Shown: positions 25,964 to 35,358 of the stretch, one piece after another
How the letters are laid out: every line of letters starts with the position of its first letter
Position numbering within the stretch: position 1 is the stretch's first letter
Notes under the pieces: model-generated
The model's database searches: none
What the model was told of the DNA's origin: nothing
The model's input: the letters and a program-made list of their open reading frames with translations, nothing else
Translations under genes and position numbers: made by a program
NCBI RefSeq assembly: GCF_029436685.1
Contig: NZ_JAROCY010000017.1
Location: 1 to 64,000 of the forward strand
Direction of reading: 5' to 3'
Source of the DNA: Novosphingobium cyanobacteriorum
Lineage (GTDB): Bacteria > Pseudomonadota > Alphaproteobacteria > Sphingomonadales > Sphingomonadaceae
DNA: 64,000 bases

Positions 25964-27316
25964 TTGTCCGCCCACGATACCGCATCCGCCACCCCGCGCC
26001 GCTTCGCCGCCATGGGCCCGCTCACCGGTCGCATCCGCGTTCCGGGGGACAAGTCGATCAGCCACCGCTCGATCATGCTCGGCGCGCTCGCGGTCGGGCG
26101 CACGCGCGTGACCGGCCTGCTGGAAGGCGAGGACGTGCTCTCCACCGCCGCCGCGATGCGCGCGATGGGCGCCACGATCGAACGGCATGACAGTGGCGAA
26201 TGGACAGTCGACGGCGTCGGCGTGGGCAGCCTGCTGCAACCGCAGCAGGCGCTCGACATGGGCAATTCCGGCACTTCCACCCGCCTGCTCATGGGCCTCG
26301 TCTCCAGCCACCCGATCACCGCCACCTTCACCGGCGATGCTTCGCTGTCAAAGCGGCCGATGAGCCGGGTGATCGATCCGCTTTCGCAGATAGGTGCGGA
26401 ATTCACGGCTGCGCCCGGTGGCCGCCTGCCCCTCACCCTGCGCGGCGCCTTCCCTGCGGTGCCGATCGAATACTGCCTGCCCGTCGCCTCGGCCCAGGTG
26501 AAGAGCGCGATCCTGCTCGCCGGGCTCAACACCCCCGGCGTCACCACCGTGATCGAACCGGTGCCCACGCGCGACCATTCCGAACGCATGCTGCGCGGCT
26601 TCGGCGCGGACCTTTCGGTGGAGGTGGACTCCGCCGGCACCCGCACCATCCGCATTGTGGGCGAGGCGGACCTCAAGCCGCAGGTGATCGAGGTTCCGGG
26701 CGATCCCTCCTCCGCCGCCTTCTTCGTCGTGGCCGCGCTGATCGTTCCGGGCTCGGACCTGGTGATCGAGAACGTCGGTCTCAACCCCACCCGCGCCGCG
26801 CTGTTCGATATGCTGCGCGCCATGGGCGGCAGCATCGAGGAACTGAACCCGCGCGACGTGGGCGGAGAGCCCGTGGCCGACCTGCGCGTGCGCGCCTCCG
26901 CCCTCACCGGCATCAACGTCGATCCCGCGGTCGTGCCCAGCATGGTCGATGAATTCCCCGTGCTCTTCGTCGCCGCCGCGCTGGCCAAGGGCCGCACCGT
27001 CACCACCGGCCTCGAAGAACTGCGCGTCAAGGAAAGCGACCGCATTTCCGCCATGCGCGCCGCGCTCGAACTTGCCGGCGCGCGCGTAACCGAGACCGAA
27101 GACGGCCTGATCATTGATGGCACCGGCGGCGATCCCCTGCCCGGCACCGCCACTGCCGCACAAGTCGTCACTCACCTTGATCACCGCATCGCCATGAGCA
27201 TGGCCGTTGCCGGCCTCGCCAGCCGCGCCGGCGTGGAAGTGGACGACACCCGCCCCATCGCAACCAGCTTCCCCGTGTTCGAAAGCCTGCTGGCGACAGC
27301 GACCGGCTCCGCATGA
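25964..27316 (+). CDS. aroA: 3-phosphoshikimate 1-carboxyvinyltransferase (EPSP synthase)
   Basis: A 450-aa enzyme joining shikimate-3-phosphate and phosphoenolpyruvate in aromatic amino acid synthesis. Motifs: [17 protein letters not shown] near residue 27, [14 protein letters not shown] near 100, [17 protein letters not shown] near 127, and [12 protein letters not shown] near 350. The sequence is of the class II type usual in alphaproteobacteria and Gram-positives. The start is a TTG at 25964 giving MSAHDTAS; an ATG at 26012 would leave a shorter front. It overlaps the next gene by ATGA. Confidence 0.96.
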   Translation: MSAHDTASATPRRFAAMGPLTGRIRVPGDKSISHRSIMLGALAVGRTRVTGLLEGEDVLSTAAAMRAMGATIERHDSGEWTVDGVGVGSLLQPQQALDMGNSGTSTRLLMGLVSSHPITATFTGDASLSKRPMSRVIDPLSQIGAEFTAAPGGRLPLTLRGAFPAVPIEYCLPVASAQVKSAILLAGLNTPGVTTVIEPVPTRDHSERMLRGFGADLSVEVDSAGTRTIRIVGEADLKPQVIEVPGDPSSAAFFVVAALIVPGSDLVIENVGLNPTRAALFDMLRAMGGSIEELNPRDVGGEPVADLRVRASALTGINVDPAVVPSMVDEFPVLFVAAALAKGRTVTTGLEELRVKESDRISAMRAALELAGARVTETEDGLIIDGTGGDPLPGTATAAQVVTHLDHRIAMSMAVAGLASRAGVEVDDTRPIATSFPVFESLLATATGSA

Positions 27317-27564
27317 GCGAGACTTTCGCCAACACCTGCGGCTTCCTCGGCATGGCCTGCATCATCTTCGCCTATGGCTATGCTACCCGGTCTGCCACGC
27401 CCAACCCTTTCGCCCAGCACGGCGTGAACCTGGCGGGCGCAGCGCTGCTCACGGTCTCGCTCATGGTCAACATGAACCCGGCCAGCCTGGTGCTGGAATT
27501 CTTCTGGGCGGCCATTGCCATCTGGGGCCTGGTCAAGGCCTTCCGCCAGCGGAGCGCCAAATGA
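27313..27564 (+). CDS. Small integral membrane protein, CBU_0592-like
   Basis: An 83-aa protein with three hydrophobic segments ([49 protein letters not shown]). It resembles short permease-like proteins of unknown function. It overlaps aroA upstream and cmk downstream by four bases each (ATGA), so the three are one tightly coupled transcript. Confidence 0.75.
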   Translation: MSETFANTCGFLGMACIIFAYGYATRSATPNPFAQHGVNLAGAALLTVSLMVNMNPASLVLEFFWAAIAIWGLVKAFRQRSAK

Positions 27565-28184
27565 TCATCGCCGTCGACGGCCCCACCGCATCGGGAAAAG
27601 GCACGATTGCCAAGGCCTTGGCCGCGCATTTCGGCGTGCCGCATCTTGATACCGGGCTGCTCTACCGCGCCGTTGGCCGCCAGGTCTTCCTCGATGGCGG
27701 CAACCCCGACGATCCGGCAAGCGCGCTCGCCGCCACCACCTTTCCCGAAGGCCTGCTCAACGATCCCGAACTGCGCAGCGAAGCCACCGGCGGCCTCGCC
27801 AGCCGCGTCTCGGTCCACCCCGCCGTGCGCACCGCGCTGCTCGCCCGGCAGCAGGCCTTCGCCAACCAGCCCGGCGGCGCGGTGCTCGACGGGCGCGACA
27901 TCGCCACCGTCATCGCCCCCCATGCCCACGCCAAGCTCTTCGTCACCGCCAGCGTGGCGGCGCGCGCCCTGCGCCGCTTCATGGAGATGAGAAAGCGTGG
28001 CGAGGACGTGACCCGCGAAGCGATTGAAGCCGACCTCGCCGCGCGTGACGAGCGCGACCGCACCCGCGCCACCGCCCCGCTGGTCCAGGCCCCCGGCGCC
28101 GCCCTGCTCGATACCAGCGCGCTTGGCCGCGAAGCCGCCGTTGCCGCTGCGATCGCGCTGGTCGAAAAGCAGTTGGCACGGTAA
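27561..28184 (+). CDS. cmk: Cytidylate kinase
   Basis: A 207-aa nucleoside monophosphate kinase that phosphorylates CMP and dCMP. The P-loop GPTASGKGTIAKAL is at residues 7-20, followed by LDTGLLYRAVG and GRDIATVIAPHA; MRKRGEDVTREAIEADLAARDERD is the lid. It is the third gene of the aroA operon. In many alphaproteobacteria rpsA follows cmk; here an HNH gene follows after 8 bases. Confidence 0.95.
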   Translation: MIIAVDGPTASGKGTIAKALAAHFGVPHLDTGLLYRAVGRQVFLDGGNPDDPASALAATTFPEGLLNDPELRSEATGGLASRVSVHPAVRTALLARQQAFANQPGGAVLDGRDIATVIAPHAHAKLFVTASVAARALRRFMEMRKRGEDVTREAIEADLAARDERDRTRATAPLVQAPGAALLDTSALGREAAVAAAIALVEKQLAR

Positions 28185-28192
28185 GGCACGCC

Positions 28193-28534
28193 ATGGCCCG
28201 CAAGCATTCCAAACACAGCCGCAATGATTGGGCCGAAGAACCGGACGAGGCCGAAGCGCCCCCGCCCGTGCCTTGCTGGCTCTGCGGCCGCCCAACCGGC
28301 TCCACCATAGTCTGGCACCATCCCGTGCCCAAGAGCCGCGGCGGGCGCGATGTCGTGCCCATGCACGGCATCTGCCAGCAGACGCTGACCGCCAACTTTA
28401 CCAATTCCGAACTGCAGCGTCACGGGCTGGATGTCGAAGCGCTGCTGGCCAATCCGGCAATCCGCAAGTTCGTTGACTGGGTGGCCAACAAGGACCCCGA
28501 TTTCACTGCGCCGATTTCGAAGAAGCAGCGCTGA
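28193..28534 (+). CDS. HNH endonuclease-like protein
   Basis: A 113-aa protein with a basic N-terminus and a compact HNH fold. CWLCGRPTG gives one zinc knuckle, IVWHHPVPKSRGGRD the catalytic histidines, and VVPMHGICQQTLTANFTN the rest. The second zinc pair usual in HNH proteins is incomplete (one cysteine in HGIC). The last 40 residues (NPAIRKFVDWVANKDPDF) are helical. It follows cmk at 8 bases. The role is unknown; it need not be a restriction enzyme. Confidence 0.75.
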   Translation: MARKHSKHSRNDWAEEPDEAEAPPPVPCWLCGRPTGSTIVWHHPVPKSRGGRDVVPMHGICQQTLTANFTNSELQRHGLDVEALLANPAIRKFVDWVANKDPDFTAPISKKQR

Positions 28535-28633
28535 TCGCCCCTGCCAATATGGCAGTAAAACTACGTATATTCGTCTCGTAACGGTCGCCGGAATGTGATC
28601 CCATCCTCCTCGCTCAAACGAGGAGGACGGGCC

Positions 28634-29650
28634 ATGGATTTCATGATTTCACTGCGCGATCCCCGCAATCCCAAGCGGCGGACCGCACCACGCTATCTGG
28701 TGATCGAGGATGGTGCCGCTGCGCCGACCCAACTGGGGCTCAGCGCTTGGGCAAGTCGTGTCATCGCCCAGTTCCCACCCATTGCAATGAAGAACCCCGA
28801 TCGGGTCGTCCGTACCGGCGACATCCTGTTTCTGGTCCACGGGTTTAACGTCGATTCCGCCGAGGCGCTCAAATTCCACCACAATTGCGCCTCCAGCCTG
28901 CGTGCCAGCGGGTGGAAAGGGGTGGTCATCAGCTATGACTGGCCCTCCGACGGCCTTGTCTTCGCCTATCTGCCCGACCGGGAGGACGCTCGCGATGCGG
29001 CCAGCAAGATGATCCGGTCCGCCATCAGCGTATTGCAGGATCGGCAGGCCAAGGACTGCACCATCAACGTTCACGTCATGGCACATTCGATGGGCGCTTT
29101 CGTCACACAGCAGGCCTTCACCAACGCCTATCAGGATGTGCCGAAAGGCTGGCGCGTAGGCCAGGTCCTGCTCGTGTCTGGCGATGTCGATCACACCGTG
29201 TTTTCGGCCGAACACGCCACTGCCAAGGCCTTCGTCGAACACGCCGGACGGCTCACATGCTATACCAACCGGCGCGACAAGGCGCTGCTCGCTTCGAACG
29301 TGAAGCGCCTGGCTCTGGCCCCGCGCATTGGCCGCGTCGGACTGCCAGACGATTCCCCGCGCCCAATGGTTGAAGTAAACTGCACCGGCGTGTTCGAAGC
29401 GCTGCCACCCACCATTCGCGACAGCCTCGATCCTTCGCCTTCACACAGCTTCTATTTCGACCAGCGCGCATTCTGGGACGATGTCGTGCTCACGCTCAAT
29501 GCCGGGCTTGACCGCAGCGATTACCCGAATCGCGCGCCGCAGGATGGTGGCAAAGTGCCCAACCGCTTCGTTCTCGGTGCCACGCCCATGTCAGACGGCA
29601 TCTACCACGCCGCACTTGCCCAAGCGACGTCGAGCATCCCAAGCAACTGA
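28634..29650 (+). CDS. Alpha/beta hydrolase, DUF900-like
   Basis: A 338-aa esterase-like protein. The nucleophile elbow is AHSMGAFVTQQAF near residue 155; LFLVHGFNVDS near 75 holds the oxyanion region, and VVISYDWPSDG is the strand typical of the DUF900 family. The start at 28634 follows AGGAGG at 28621-28626. The protein has no signal peptide. The substrate is unknown. It ends just before a hairpin shared with the convergent cyclase gene. Confidence 0.8.
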   Translation: MDFMISLRDPRNPKRRTAPRYLVIEDGAAAPTQLGLSAWASRVIAQFPPIAMKNPDRVVRTGDILFLVHGFNVDSAEALKFHHNCASSLRASGWKGVVISYDWPSDGLVFAYLPDREDARDAASKMIRSAISVLQDRQAKDCTINVHVMAHSMGAFVTQQAFTNAYQDVPKGWRVGQVLLVSGDVDHTVFSAEHATAKAFVEHAGRLTCYTNRRDKALLASNVKRLALAPRIGRVGLPDDSPRPMVEVNCTGVFEALPPTIRDSLDPSPSHSFYFDQRAFWDDVVLTLNAGLDRSDYPNRAPQDGGKVPNRFVLGATPMSDGIYHAALAQATSSIPSN

Positions 29651-29660
29651 TTCAACCCGT

Positions 29661-29690
29661 GCTGCGGCGGTTCAGGCCGCCGCAGCGCTT
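29661..29690 (+). terminator. Terminator hairpin after the DUF900-like gene
   Basis: A perfect 10-bp stem GCTGCGGCGG (29661-29670) / CCGCCGCAGC (29677-29686), 6-base loop, followed by GCTTTCTTCT. It overlaps the last codons of the convergent cyclase gene. Confidence 0.7.
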
Positions 29691-30988
29691 TCTTCTGCCC
29701 CCTCTTCCGCCTCGATCACCACCGGCGCGCAGTGGAACACGCCCACGTCGCCCACGCCCTTCAACGTGATCAATCGTGGCGGCCCAAAGCCGCTGCGGTC
29801 CTTTGCGCGCAGCCAGGTGCTTTCCGAAATGGCGATGCCGTTGGGCTCGGCTGTGCCTTCGATGCGCGCGGCGATGTTCACCGTATCGCCCCAGTAATCA
29901 TAGGCCATGCGTGTCGCGCCAATCACCCCGCCGACCACCGGCCCGGAATGGATGCCGGCACGCAGCGCCACGTCCACGCCGCCCAGGCGGCCCATTTCAG
30001 CCACCCCGGCAATCACCGCGCGGGCAAAGGCAATCGCCGCGTCAGCGCTGTTGCCGCTGGGCACGTTGCCCCCGGCAATGGCGAGGTAGGCGTCGCCCAC
30101 GGTCTTCACCTTCTCCACCCCCAGCTCACGCGCGCAGGCGTCGGCATGGTTGAAGAAGGTATTCAGCAACTCCACCAGATGCCCGGGAGAGACCCGCTTG
30201 GCCAGGTTGGAAAAGCCAACCATGTCGATGAAGATCACGCTCGCGTCGGCATAGGCATCCGCCACCAGCAAACCGCTGCGGATGCGGTCCACCGCTGCGG
30301 GTGGCAGCATGTTGAGCACCAGCTCCTCGTTGCGCGCGCGCTCGGCGTCCAGCTGGTCGGCCAGCTTGAAGGCGGAACGGCTCGTGCGTCCCACCGCAAA
30401 GTTCACCGCGATCATGATCAGCGCGCCGCTGCAATAGCTCAGTATGGCATAGACCAGCGCCGAAAGCTCCGGCTGCCCGGTCGCCACCTGCCCGATCCAG
30501 CCCAGCGCATCGCACCCCAGCCACGCCAGGAACAGCTGCGGCCGCCCGGCCAGCGTCACCGCGGCAAAGCTCGTGATCACCAGCCGGTTGATCACTCCCA
30601 CCGCGTGCAGCGTGCTCACCTGGCCGTCCAGATGCTCGAACAGCACCACGTTGATCCGCCCCACCAGCAATGCCAGCACCAGAAGCGCGGCAAAATCGAT
30701 GATCGGGTGGCGGACATAGTCGTCCCAGAATGTCGCCGCGATATAGCCTCCGCACACCAGCAGCGCCGCGCCCAGCAATACTGCCAGCGTCGCGTTCTCC
30801 GTCGGCTGCAGGTAGATCGGGTTCACGATCGAATAGGCCAGCGCCACCAGCATGAAGATGGCGCCGTAAACCCGCACGAACGGCCGCCGCAGCGTGCGCG
30901 CGCGCAGGTTGTATCGCGCCTCGGTCTCCCGGTCGGCAAATCGGCTGAACACCCCCGGCTGCTCCTCGATATCCATCCCGCACCCCAT
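29672..30988 (-). CDS. Membrane class III adenylate/guanylate cyclase
   Basis: A 438-aa protein with about six membrane helices in residues 40-230, a short helical linker (ADQLDAERARNEELVLNMLPP) and a C-terminal cyclase domain. The catalytic parts are FIDMVGFSNLAKRVSP (metal aspartate), EKVKTVGDAYLAIAGG (second metal aspartate), IHSGPVVGGVIG and YDYWGDTVNIAARIE. It should make cAMP from ATP in the cytoplasm, with input from the membrane part; nucleotide choice is not certain. The start at 30988 has AGGGGCGG upstream; the frame opens farther up to 31264 without good support. Confidence 0.85.
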   Translation of the reverse strand: MGCGMDIEEQPGVFSRFADRETEARYNLRARTLRRPFVRVYGAIFMLVALAYSIVNPIYLQPTENATLAVLLGAALLVCGGYIAATFWDDYVRHPIIDFAALLVLALLVGRINVVLFEHLDGQVSTLHAVGVINRLVITSFAAVTLAGRPQLFLAWLGCDALGWIGQVATGQPELSALVYAILSYCSGALIMIAVNFAVGRTSRSAFKLADQLDAERARNEELVLNMLPPAAVDRIRSGLLVADAYADASVIFIDMVGFSNLAKRVSPGHLVELLNTFFNHADACARELGVEKVKTVGDAYLAIAGGNVPSGNSADAAIAFARAVIAGVAEMGRLGGVDVALRAGIHSGPVVGGVIGATRMAYDYWGDTVNIAARIEGTAEPNGIAISESTWLRAKDRSGFGPPRLITLKGVGDVGVFHCAPVVIEAEEGAEESAAAA

Positions 30989-31284
30989 CGCCGCCCCTGG
31001 CAAAGCCACGGCGCATCCTGCCATAACACGCCAGACCTTGCCGGAACGTAAGCCTGGGGTCCAAACAACCCGTCCGTTGGCTGCGCCACCTGTTGTCCCG
31101 CTTTCCCCCCAACCGACCGCAAAACGCCGCGCGAAATCACCTCGAGCGCCCCACCAAAAAGTCTGATTTCCAATAAATACCTGTAATAAAACAATAACGT
31201 AGGTGAAAACAAAGTAACCGTGCACGTTGCGATGACCAATCGCCGTGTTAAACAGCGCCCACACACAGCTAACTGGTGGGGACC
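30989..31284. other. Intergenic region between cyclase and second RTX gene
   Basis: About 296 bases between divergent genes. The half next to the RTX gene (31150-31230) is AT-rich, with runs such as CAATAAATACCTGTAATAAA, and is the likely RTX promoter region. No gene is supported. Confidence 0.45.
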
Positions 31285-33888
31285 ATGGCCGTTGACTCGA
31301 TTTTTCTGAACGGCAGCCTTGCCGATGGTGTCGCTGCGAATGCCACGATCGCGGAATCGTCCGGCGGTGGCACGTCCATCGGCCTGCTCGGCGCCAGCCT
31401 GGCGGCAGGTGGCAGCGGTTTCACCTATACCTTGCTCGATGATGCCGGCGGCGCCGTTTTCCTGGATGGCAATCGCCTGCGCCTCACGGAAGGTGCACTG
31501 CTCGATTTCGATCATGCCAGCAGCTTCACCGTTTCGGTAAAGGCCACCGCCGGCAGCGGAGCCAGTGTCACCCGCACGCTGGTGATCGGCGTTTCCGATG
31601 ATGGCGTGGTGGTCGATCGCGGCACCGCCTCCGCCGATGACTTCACCAGCACTGTCGGTGGCTTTGCGCTGCCGGGCGCGGGCGATGATACCGTGCGTGG
31701 CGATGCCACCACCGTGTTTTCGGGCAAACGGTCGGACTACGATATTACCGTGGTCGGCACCGGGTCCGATCCCTATGGTGGCGGCAATCCCACCGGTTAT
31801 GAAATCACCCTGCACGATCTGCGCAGCGGCAGCCCCGATGGCACCGACCTCATCATCACGTCGGCCAGTTTTCCGGCGCAGTTCCGCTTTGCCGATGGCG
31901 ATTGGCTGCTGTCCGAAGTGCAGTCCTCCGCCTCCACCGGCTTGACGCTCAACGGCCGTCATCTTGATGTCGATGCCTACCTGCCTGAAAACGCCACCGT
32001 GGGGCGGGTCGTCGGCCAGCTGGGCCTGCGCAACCTGCCGGGCCAGTTGCCCTCCATCACCTCGTTCGTCGCCAAGGGCGTGCGCGCCGATGGCTCGCTA
32101 GTCACGCTCACCGGAAGCGAGGCCCCGTTCACGGTCAACGCGCAGGGCCAGATCGTGCTGGCCAAGGCGCTGAACTACGAACTCTTCCGGGAATTCTACG
32201 TCCAGGTCAGCTACAACGATGGCGTCGGCGGCCTTGCCGCAGATGTCGTGCGGATCGAGGTCGACAACGTCAACGAACAGCCGGCGATCATCTCCGCACC
32301 GGGCATGTCCGCGCCGTTCACCCTGCTGGAACATGCCGCTCGCGATGGCCGCGTCCTCCTTGGCGCGGTGCCGGTGGACGATCCGGACGAGACCACCAAC
32401 ACGCTCAACTATGTGCTCAGCGGCGCCGATGCCAAACTGTTCGAGATCGAAAATGGCATGCTTTACCTGCGCAAGGGCGCAGCGCTCGATTTCGAAGGGC
32501 ATCCCGATCTCGATGTGAAGATCAGGGTCTCCGAAACCGGCAGCCCGCTTAAGGCAAAGCCGGCGGTGACGCTCGATATCAACGTCGCCTTTGCCGAACT
32601 GACGGGCAATGGCCTTGGCAACAAGCTTGTCGGCAGTGCCGGAATTGACGTGATCAAGGGTGGCGGCGGTGCCGATGTCCTCAAGGCGGGCGCATCTGCC
32701 GATACCCTCGATGGCGGCGGCGGCGGCGATGTGCTGCAGGGCGAAGGCGGCAACGATTCGCTCACCGGCGGTGCCGGGAAGGATCGACTGCTGGGCGGTG
32801 ATGGCAACGATGTGCTGGTGGGTGATGCCACCGGCGCCGTCGACTATTCCGAGCACCTGTCGTGGACCGATTTTGCGGATGACACCGTCACCATTGGCAC
32901 CGGCTTTACCCAGGTGACCGGCGAAGCGGCGGTCACCGTCGCGCTCACGCAGGGGATCGGCTTCTCCTATGCCGATGTCTCGACCGATCCCGTCTATGTC
33001 GAAACGGGCGACGGCGGACTCTCCGCCGCCTCGTCGCTGGAATTCGCCGGGGTGGACGATTCCCCGGTCGGAACGCTCGATCTCACCTTCACCAGGCGCA
33101 CCGGCGCGGCCTTCGACGCGCGCGACGTGGTCTTCCGCATCAACGATATCGACACGGGCGGGCATGTCGACGTGCTCACCGTGCGCGCTTTCAATGCCGC
33201 GGGGCAGGAAGTGCCCGTCACCCTCGTCGCTGCGGGCAACGATACCATTTCCGGCAATACCATCACCGCGGGCAACAGCACCGATCTGCAGAATGATGCT
33301 GCCGGCTCGGTGCTGGTGCGCGTGGCCGGGCCGGTGCAGCGCATCACCATCCTTTATGAAAACGGCGGCACCACCGATCAGGCCGTTTGGATCAGCGATG
33401 TCGCCTTCTCCACGCAGAGCCTGCAGCGCAACAGCGCCGACTATCTCGATGGCGGCGCGGGGAATGACGCGCTGTCAGGCAACGATGGCAAGGACGTGCT
33501 GCTCGGTGGCCTCGGCGCCGATGTGCTGAACGGCGGAGCAGGGCGCGATACGCTTACCGGGGGGGACGGGGCGGACCGTCTCGTGTTCGATTCCGCGCTG
33601 GCCTCCAGCCGCGACGTGATCACCGATTTCGTCCACGGGACGGACAAGCTCGCCTTCGCCAAGTCCGCCTTCACCGCGATCGGCCCCACGCTCGAAGCCG
33701 GGGAATTCTTCGCCGCCGCTGGTGCAGTCCGCGCCCACGATGCCGATGACGTGCTCGTCTACAACACCACCACCGGCGCGCTCTATTATGACGTGGGCGG
33801 CAATACGGCGGGCTCGGCCGGCGCGATCCTGATCGCCACACTCACCAACCTGCCCGCTCTCAGCGCATCGGATATCCTTTTGATATAA
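31285..33888 (+). CDS. RTX/cadherin-like calcium-binding exported protein
   Basis: An 867-aa acidic protein. Residues 1-110 and 220-440 look like cadherin-type repeats (LDFDHASSFTVSVKA, YLPENATVGRVVGQL, LDFEGHPDLDVKIRVSE). Two RTX blocks follow: near 445-520 (GGGGADVLKAGASADTLDGG, then GGDGNDVLVGD) and near 720-770 (DGGAGNDALSGNDGKDVLLGG). Between them is a beta-rich insert. The C-terminus VITDFVHGTDKLAF...VLVYNTTTGALYYD is a type I secretion end. It is probably surface-attached or secreted and adhesive. The start ATG has GGTGGGG before it. No secretion genes are adjacent. Confidence 0.82.
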   Translation: MAVDSIFLNGSLADGVAANATIAESSGGGTSIGLLGASLAAGGSGFTYTLLDDAGGAVFLDGNRLRLTEGALLDFDHASSFTVSVKATAGSGASVTRTLVIGVSDDGVVVDRGTASADDFTSTVGGFALPGAGDDTVRGDATTVFSGKRSDYDITVVGTGSDPYGGGNPTGYEITLHDLRSGSPDGTDLIITSASFPAQFRFADGDWLLSEVQSSASTGLTLNGRHLDVDAYLPENATVGRVVGQLGLRNLPGQLPSITSFVAKGVRADGSLVTLTGSEAPFTVNAQGQIVLAKALNYELFREFYVQVSYNDGVGGLAADVVRIEVDNVNEQPAIISAPGMSAPFTLLEHAARDGRVLLGAVPVDDPDETTNTLNYVLSGADAKLFEIENGMLYLRKGAALDFEGHPDLDVKIRVSETGSPLKAKPAVTLDINVAFAELTGNGLGNKLVGSAGIDVIKGGGGADVLKAGASADTLDGGGGGDVLQGEGGNDSLTGGAGKDRLLGGDGNDVLVGDATGAVDYSEHLSWTDFADDTVTIGTGFTQVTGEAAVTVALTQGIGFSYADVSTDPVYVETGDGGLSAASSLEFAGVDDSPVGTLDLTFTRRTGAAFDARDVVFRINDIDTGGHVDVLTVRAFNAAGQEVPVTLVAAGNDTISGNTITAGNSTDLQNDAAGSVLVRVAGPVQRITILYENGGTTDQAVWISDVAFSTQSLQRNSADYLDGGAGNDALSGNDGKDVLLGGLGADVLNGGAGRDTLTGGDGADRLVFDSALASSRDVITDFVHGTDKLAFAKSAFTAIGPTLEAGEFFAAAGAVRAHDADDVLVYNTTTGALYYDVGGNTAGSAGAILIATLTNLPALSASDILLI

Positions 33889-33899
33889 AAGGATATCCG
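33869..33899 (+). terminator. Perfect hairpin spanning the stop codon of the RTX gene
   Basis: CGGATATCCTTTT (33869-33881) and AAAAGGATATCCG (33887-33899) form a 13-bp perfect stem with a 5-base loop. The TAA stop (33886-33888) is inside it. No T-run follows, so it may stabilise the mRNA 3' end or attenuate rather than terminate. Confidence 0.65.
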
Positions 33900-33950
33900 C
33901 AAAACTCACCATATCGCCTGTGGGTACGTTCGTAAAAGATCCAGCCCAGC

Positions 33951-33984
33951 AAAAAGGGCGCCCCCAAACAGGAGCGCCCCCTTT
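33951..33984 (-). terminator. Rho-independent terminator of the rpsF-rpsR-rplI operon
   Basis: On the minus strand GGGCGCTCC and GGGGCGCCC pair around TGTTT and run into TTTTT. It lies about 27 bases past the rplI stop. Confidence 0.85.
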
Positions 33985-34010
33985 GTCTTGCAGCCCTTGC
34001 GGGTGAAGGA

Positions 34011-34604
34011 TCAGGCTTCCGCCTCACCCTCTTCCAGCAGCTCAGCCGGGATTTCGCCCGGCTCGGCATTCGGGTCATAGGCTTCGGTAAAGCCACCTTC
34101 GTCAGTCTCGAACATCGCGTCGATGACGTTGACGCCCTGCGACTGCAGTTCGGCTTCGTCGGGCGAGCGGGCGACGTTGACCTTGACGCCGACGACCACT
34201 TCGGGGTGCAGCGAAACGCGCACGTCGAACACGCCGATCGTCTTGATCGGGCGTTCCAGCACGATCATCGACTTGGTCACCTTGGCGCCCTGCGCCACCA
34301 GCGCGTCGACGATATCGCGCACCGAGACCGAACCATAGAGCTGACCGGCGTTGGACGAGGCGCGGATCAGCACCACTTCCTTGCCTTCAACGTTGCCCGC
34401 TTCCTTGCCGGCTTCGTCGCGGCGAGCGGCGTTGTCGGCCTCGATGCGGGCGCGGTTGGCTTCGAAGACCTTGCGGTTGGCGTCGTTGGCGCGCAGCGCC
34501 TTCTTGTTGGGCAGCAGGTAGTTGCGCGCGTAGCCGTCCTTGACGGTGACTTCGTCGCCAATGGTGCCCAGCTTCTCGATGCGTTCGAGCAGGATGATCT
34601 GCAT
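34011..34604 (-). CDS. rplI: 50S ribosomal protein L9
   Basis: A 197-aa protein binding 23S rRNA at the base of the L1 stalk. The N-domain [37 protein letters not shown], read in parts, is diagnostic. The linker helix is followed by the C-domain ([34 protein letters not shown]). The acidic tail of about 45 residues is longer than in E. coli L9 (149 aa), as is usual in sphingomonads. It is the last gene of the rpsF-rpsR-rplI operon. Confidence 0.97.
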   Translation of the reverse strand: MQIILLERIEKLGTIGDEVTVKDGYARNYLLPNKKALRANDANRKVFEANRARIEADNAARRDEAGKEAGNVEGKEVVLIRASSNAGQLYGSVSVRDIVDALVAQGAKVTKSMIVLERPIKTIGVFDVRVSLHPEVVVGVKVNVARSPDEAELQSQGVNVIDAMFETDEGGFTEAYDPNAEPGEIPAELLEEGEAEA

Positions 34605-34616
34605 GGCGGGCGCTCC

Positions 34617-34841
34617 TTACTTCACGATGTAGGGCAGGAGGCCGATGTGCCGGGCGCGCTTGATCGCCTGGCCCAGCTCACGCTGCTTCTTCGCCGAGAC
34701 GGCGGTGATGCGCGACGGCACGATCTTGCCACGTTCAGACATGAAGCCCTGCAGCAGGCGCACGTCCTTGTAGTCGATCTTGGGCGCGTTCTTGCCCGAG
34801 AACGGGCAGCTCTTGCGGCGACGGAAAAACGGACGAGCCAT
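34617..34841 (-). CDS. rpsR: 30S ribosomal protein S18
   Basis: A 74-aa basic protein ([55 protein letters not shown]). It pairs with S6 on 16S rRNA. Spacing is 3 bases to rpsF and 12 bases to rplI, so all three are cotranscribed. Confidence 0.98.
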   Translation of the reverse strand: MARPFFRRRKSCPFSGKNAPKIDYKDVRLLQGFMSERGKIVPSRITAVSAKKQRELGQAIKRARHIGLLPYIVK

Positions 34842-34844
34842 GTC

Positions 34845-35207
34845 TTATTCCCCTTCGCGTTCGCGGCGGCGGCTGCGCTCGCGGTCATTCTTGCGCATCA
34901 TCACCGACGGGCCAGCTTCGTGCTCGTCGACGCGGATGGTCATGTAGCGGATCACGTCTTCGTTGATCTGGGTCTGACGCTCGAGCTCGGCGATGGTGTC
35001 GCCCGGAGCTTCGATGTTCAGCATCACGAAGTGCGCCTTGCGGTTCTTCTGGATCTTGTAAGCCAGCGAACGGAGGCCCCAGGTTTCGGTCTTGGTGACC
35101 TTGCCGTTGTTGCTCTCGACGATCTCGGTGGCGGTGGCGGCAAGCGCATCAACCTGAGCCTGGCTCAGATCCTGGCGCGCCAGAAACACATGCTCGTAAA
35201 GCGGCAT
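34845..35207 (-). CDS. rpsF: 30S ribosomal protein S6
   Basis: A 120-aa protein: [40 protein letters not shown], and a basic/acidic tail [13 protein letters not shown]. It is the first gene of the operon, with AAGGA before the start. In many bacteria the S6-S18 pair represses its own mRNA through a leader hairpin. The leader here (35208-35358) holds a small hairpin CCGCA / TGCGG at 35288-35302, which could be such a site; that is a guess. Confidence 0.97.
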   Translation of the reverse strand: MPLYEHVFLARQDLSQAQVDALAATATEIVESNNGKVTKTETWGLRSLAYKIQKNRKAHFVMLNIEAPGDTIAELERQTQINEDVIRYMTIRVDEHEAGPSVMMRKNDRERSRRREREGE

Positions 35208-35358
35208 GCTTTCGCGTCCTTTTATCTAACTAACCGATCGCTGGCTGATCCGCGGGATTGCGGGGCCCCTCCGGCTTTCTTCAATTCCCGCAAGGTGTGC
35301 GGAAGCGGTGGCCCTTAGCGAGATTCCCGCCGAATGCAAGAAGTGATTGGGGAAAGCC

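Noticed and set aside
35208..35358. An S6-S18 autoregulatory leader before rpsF
   Set aside because: A small hairpin is present, but the known CCG-bulge consensus is not convincing enough for a separate feature.
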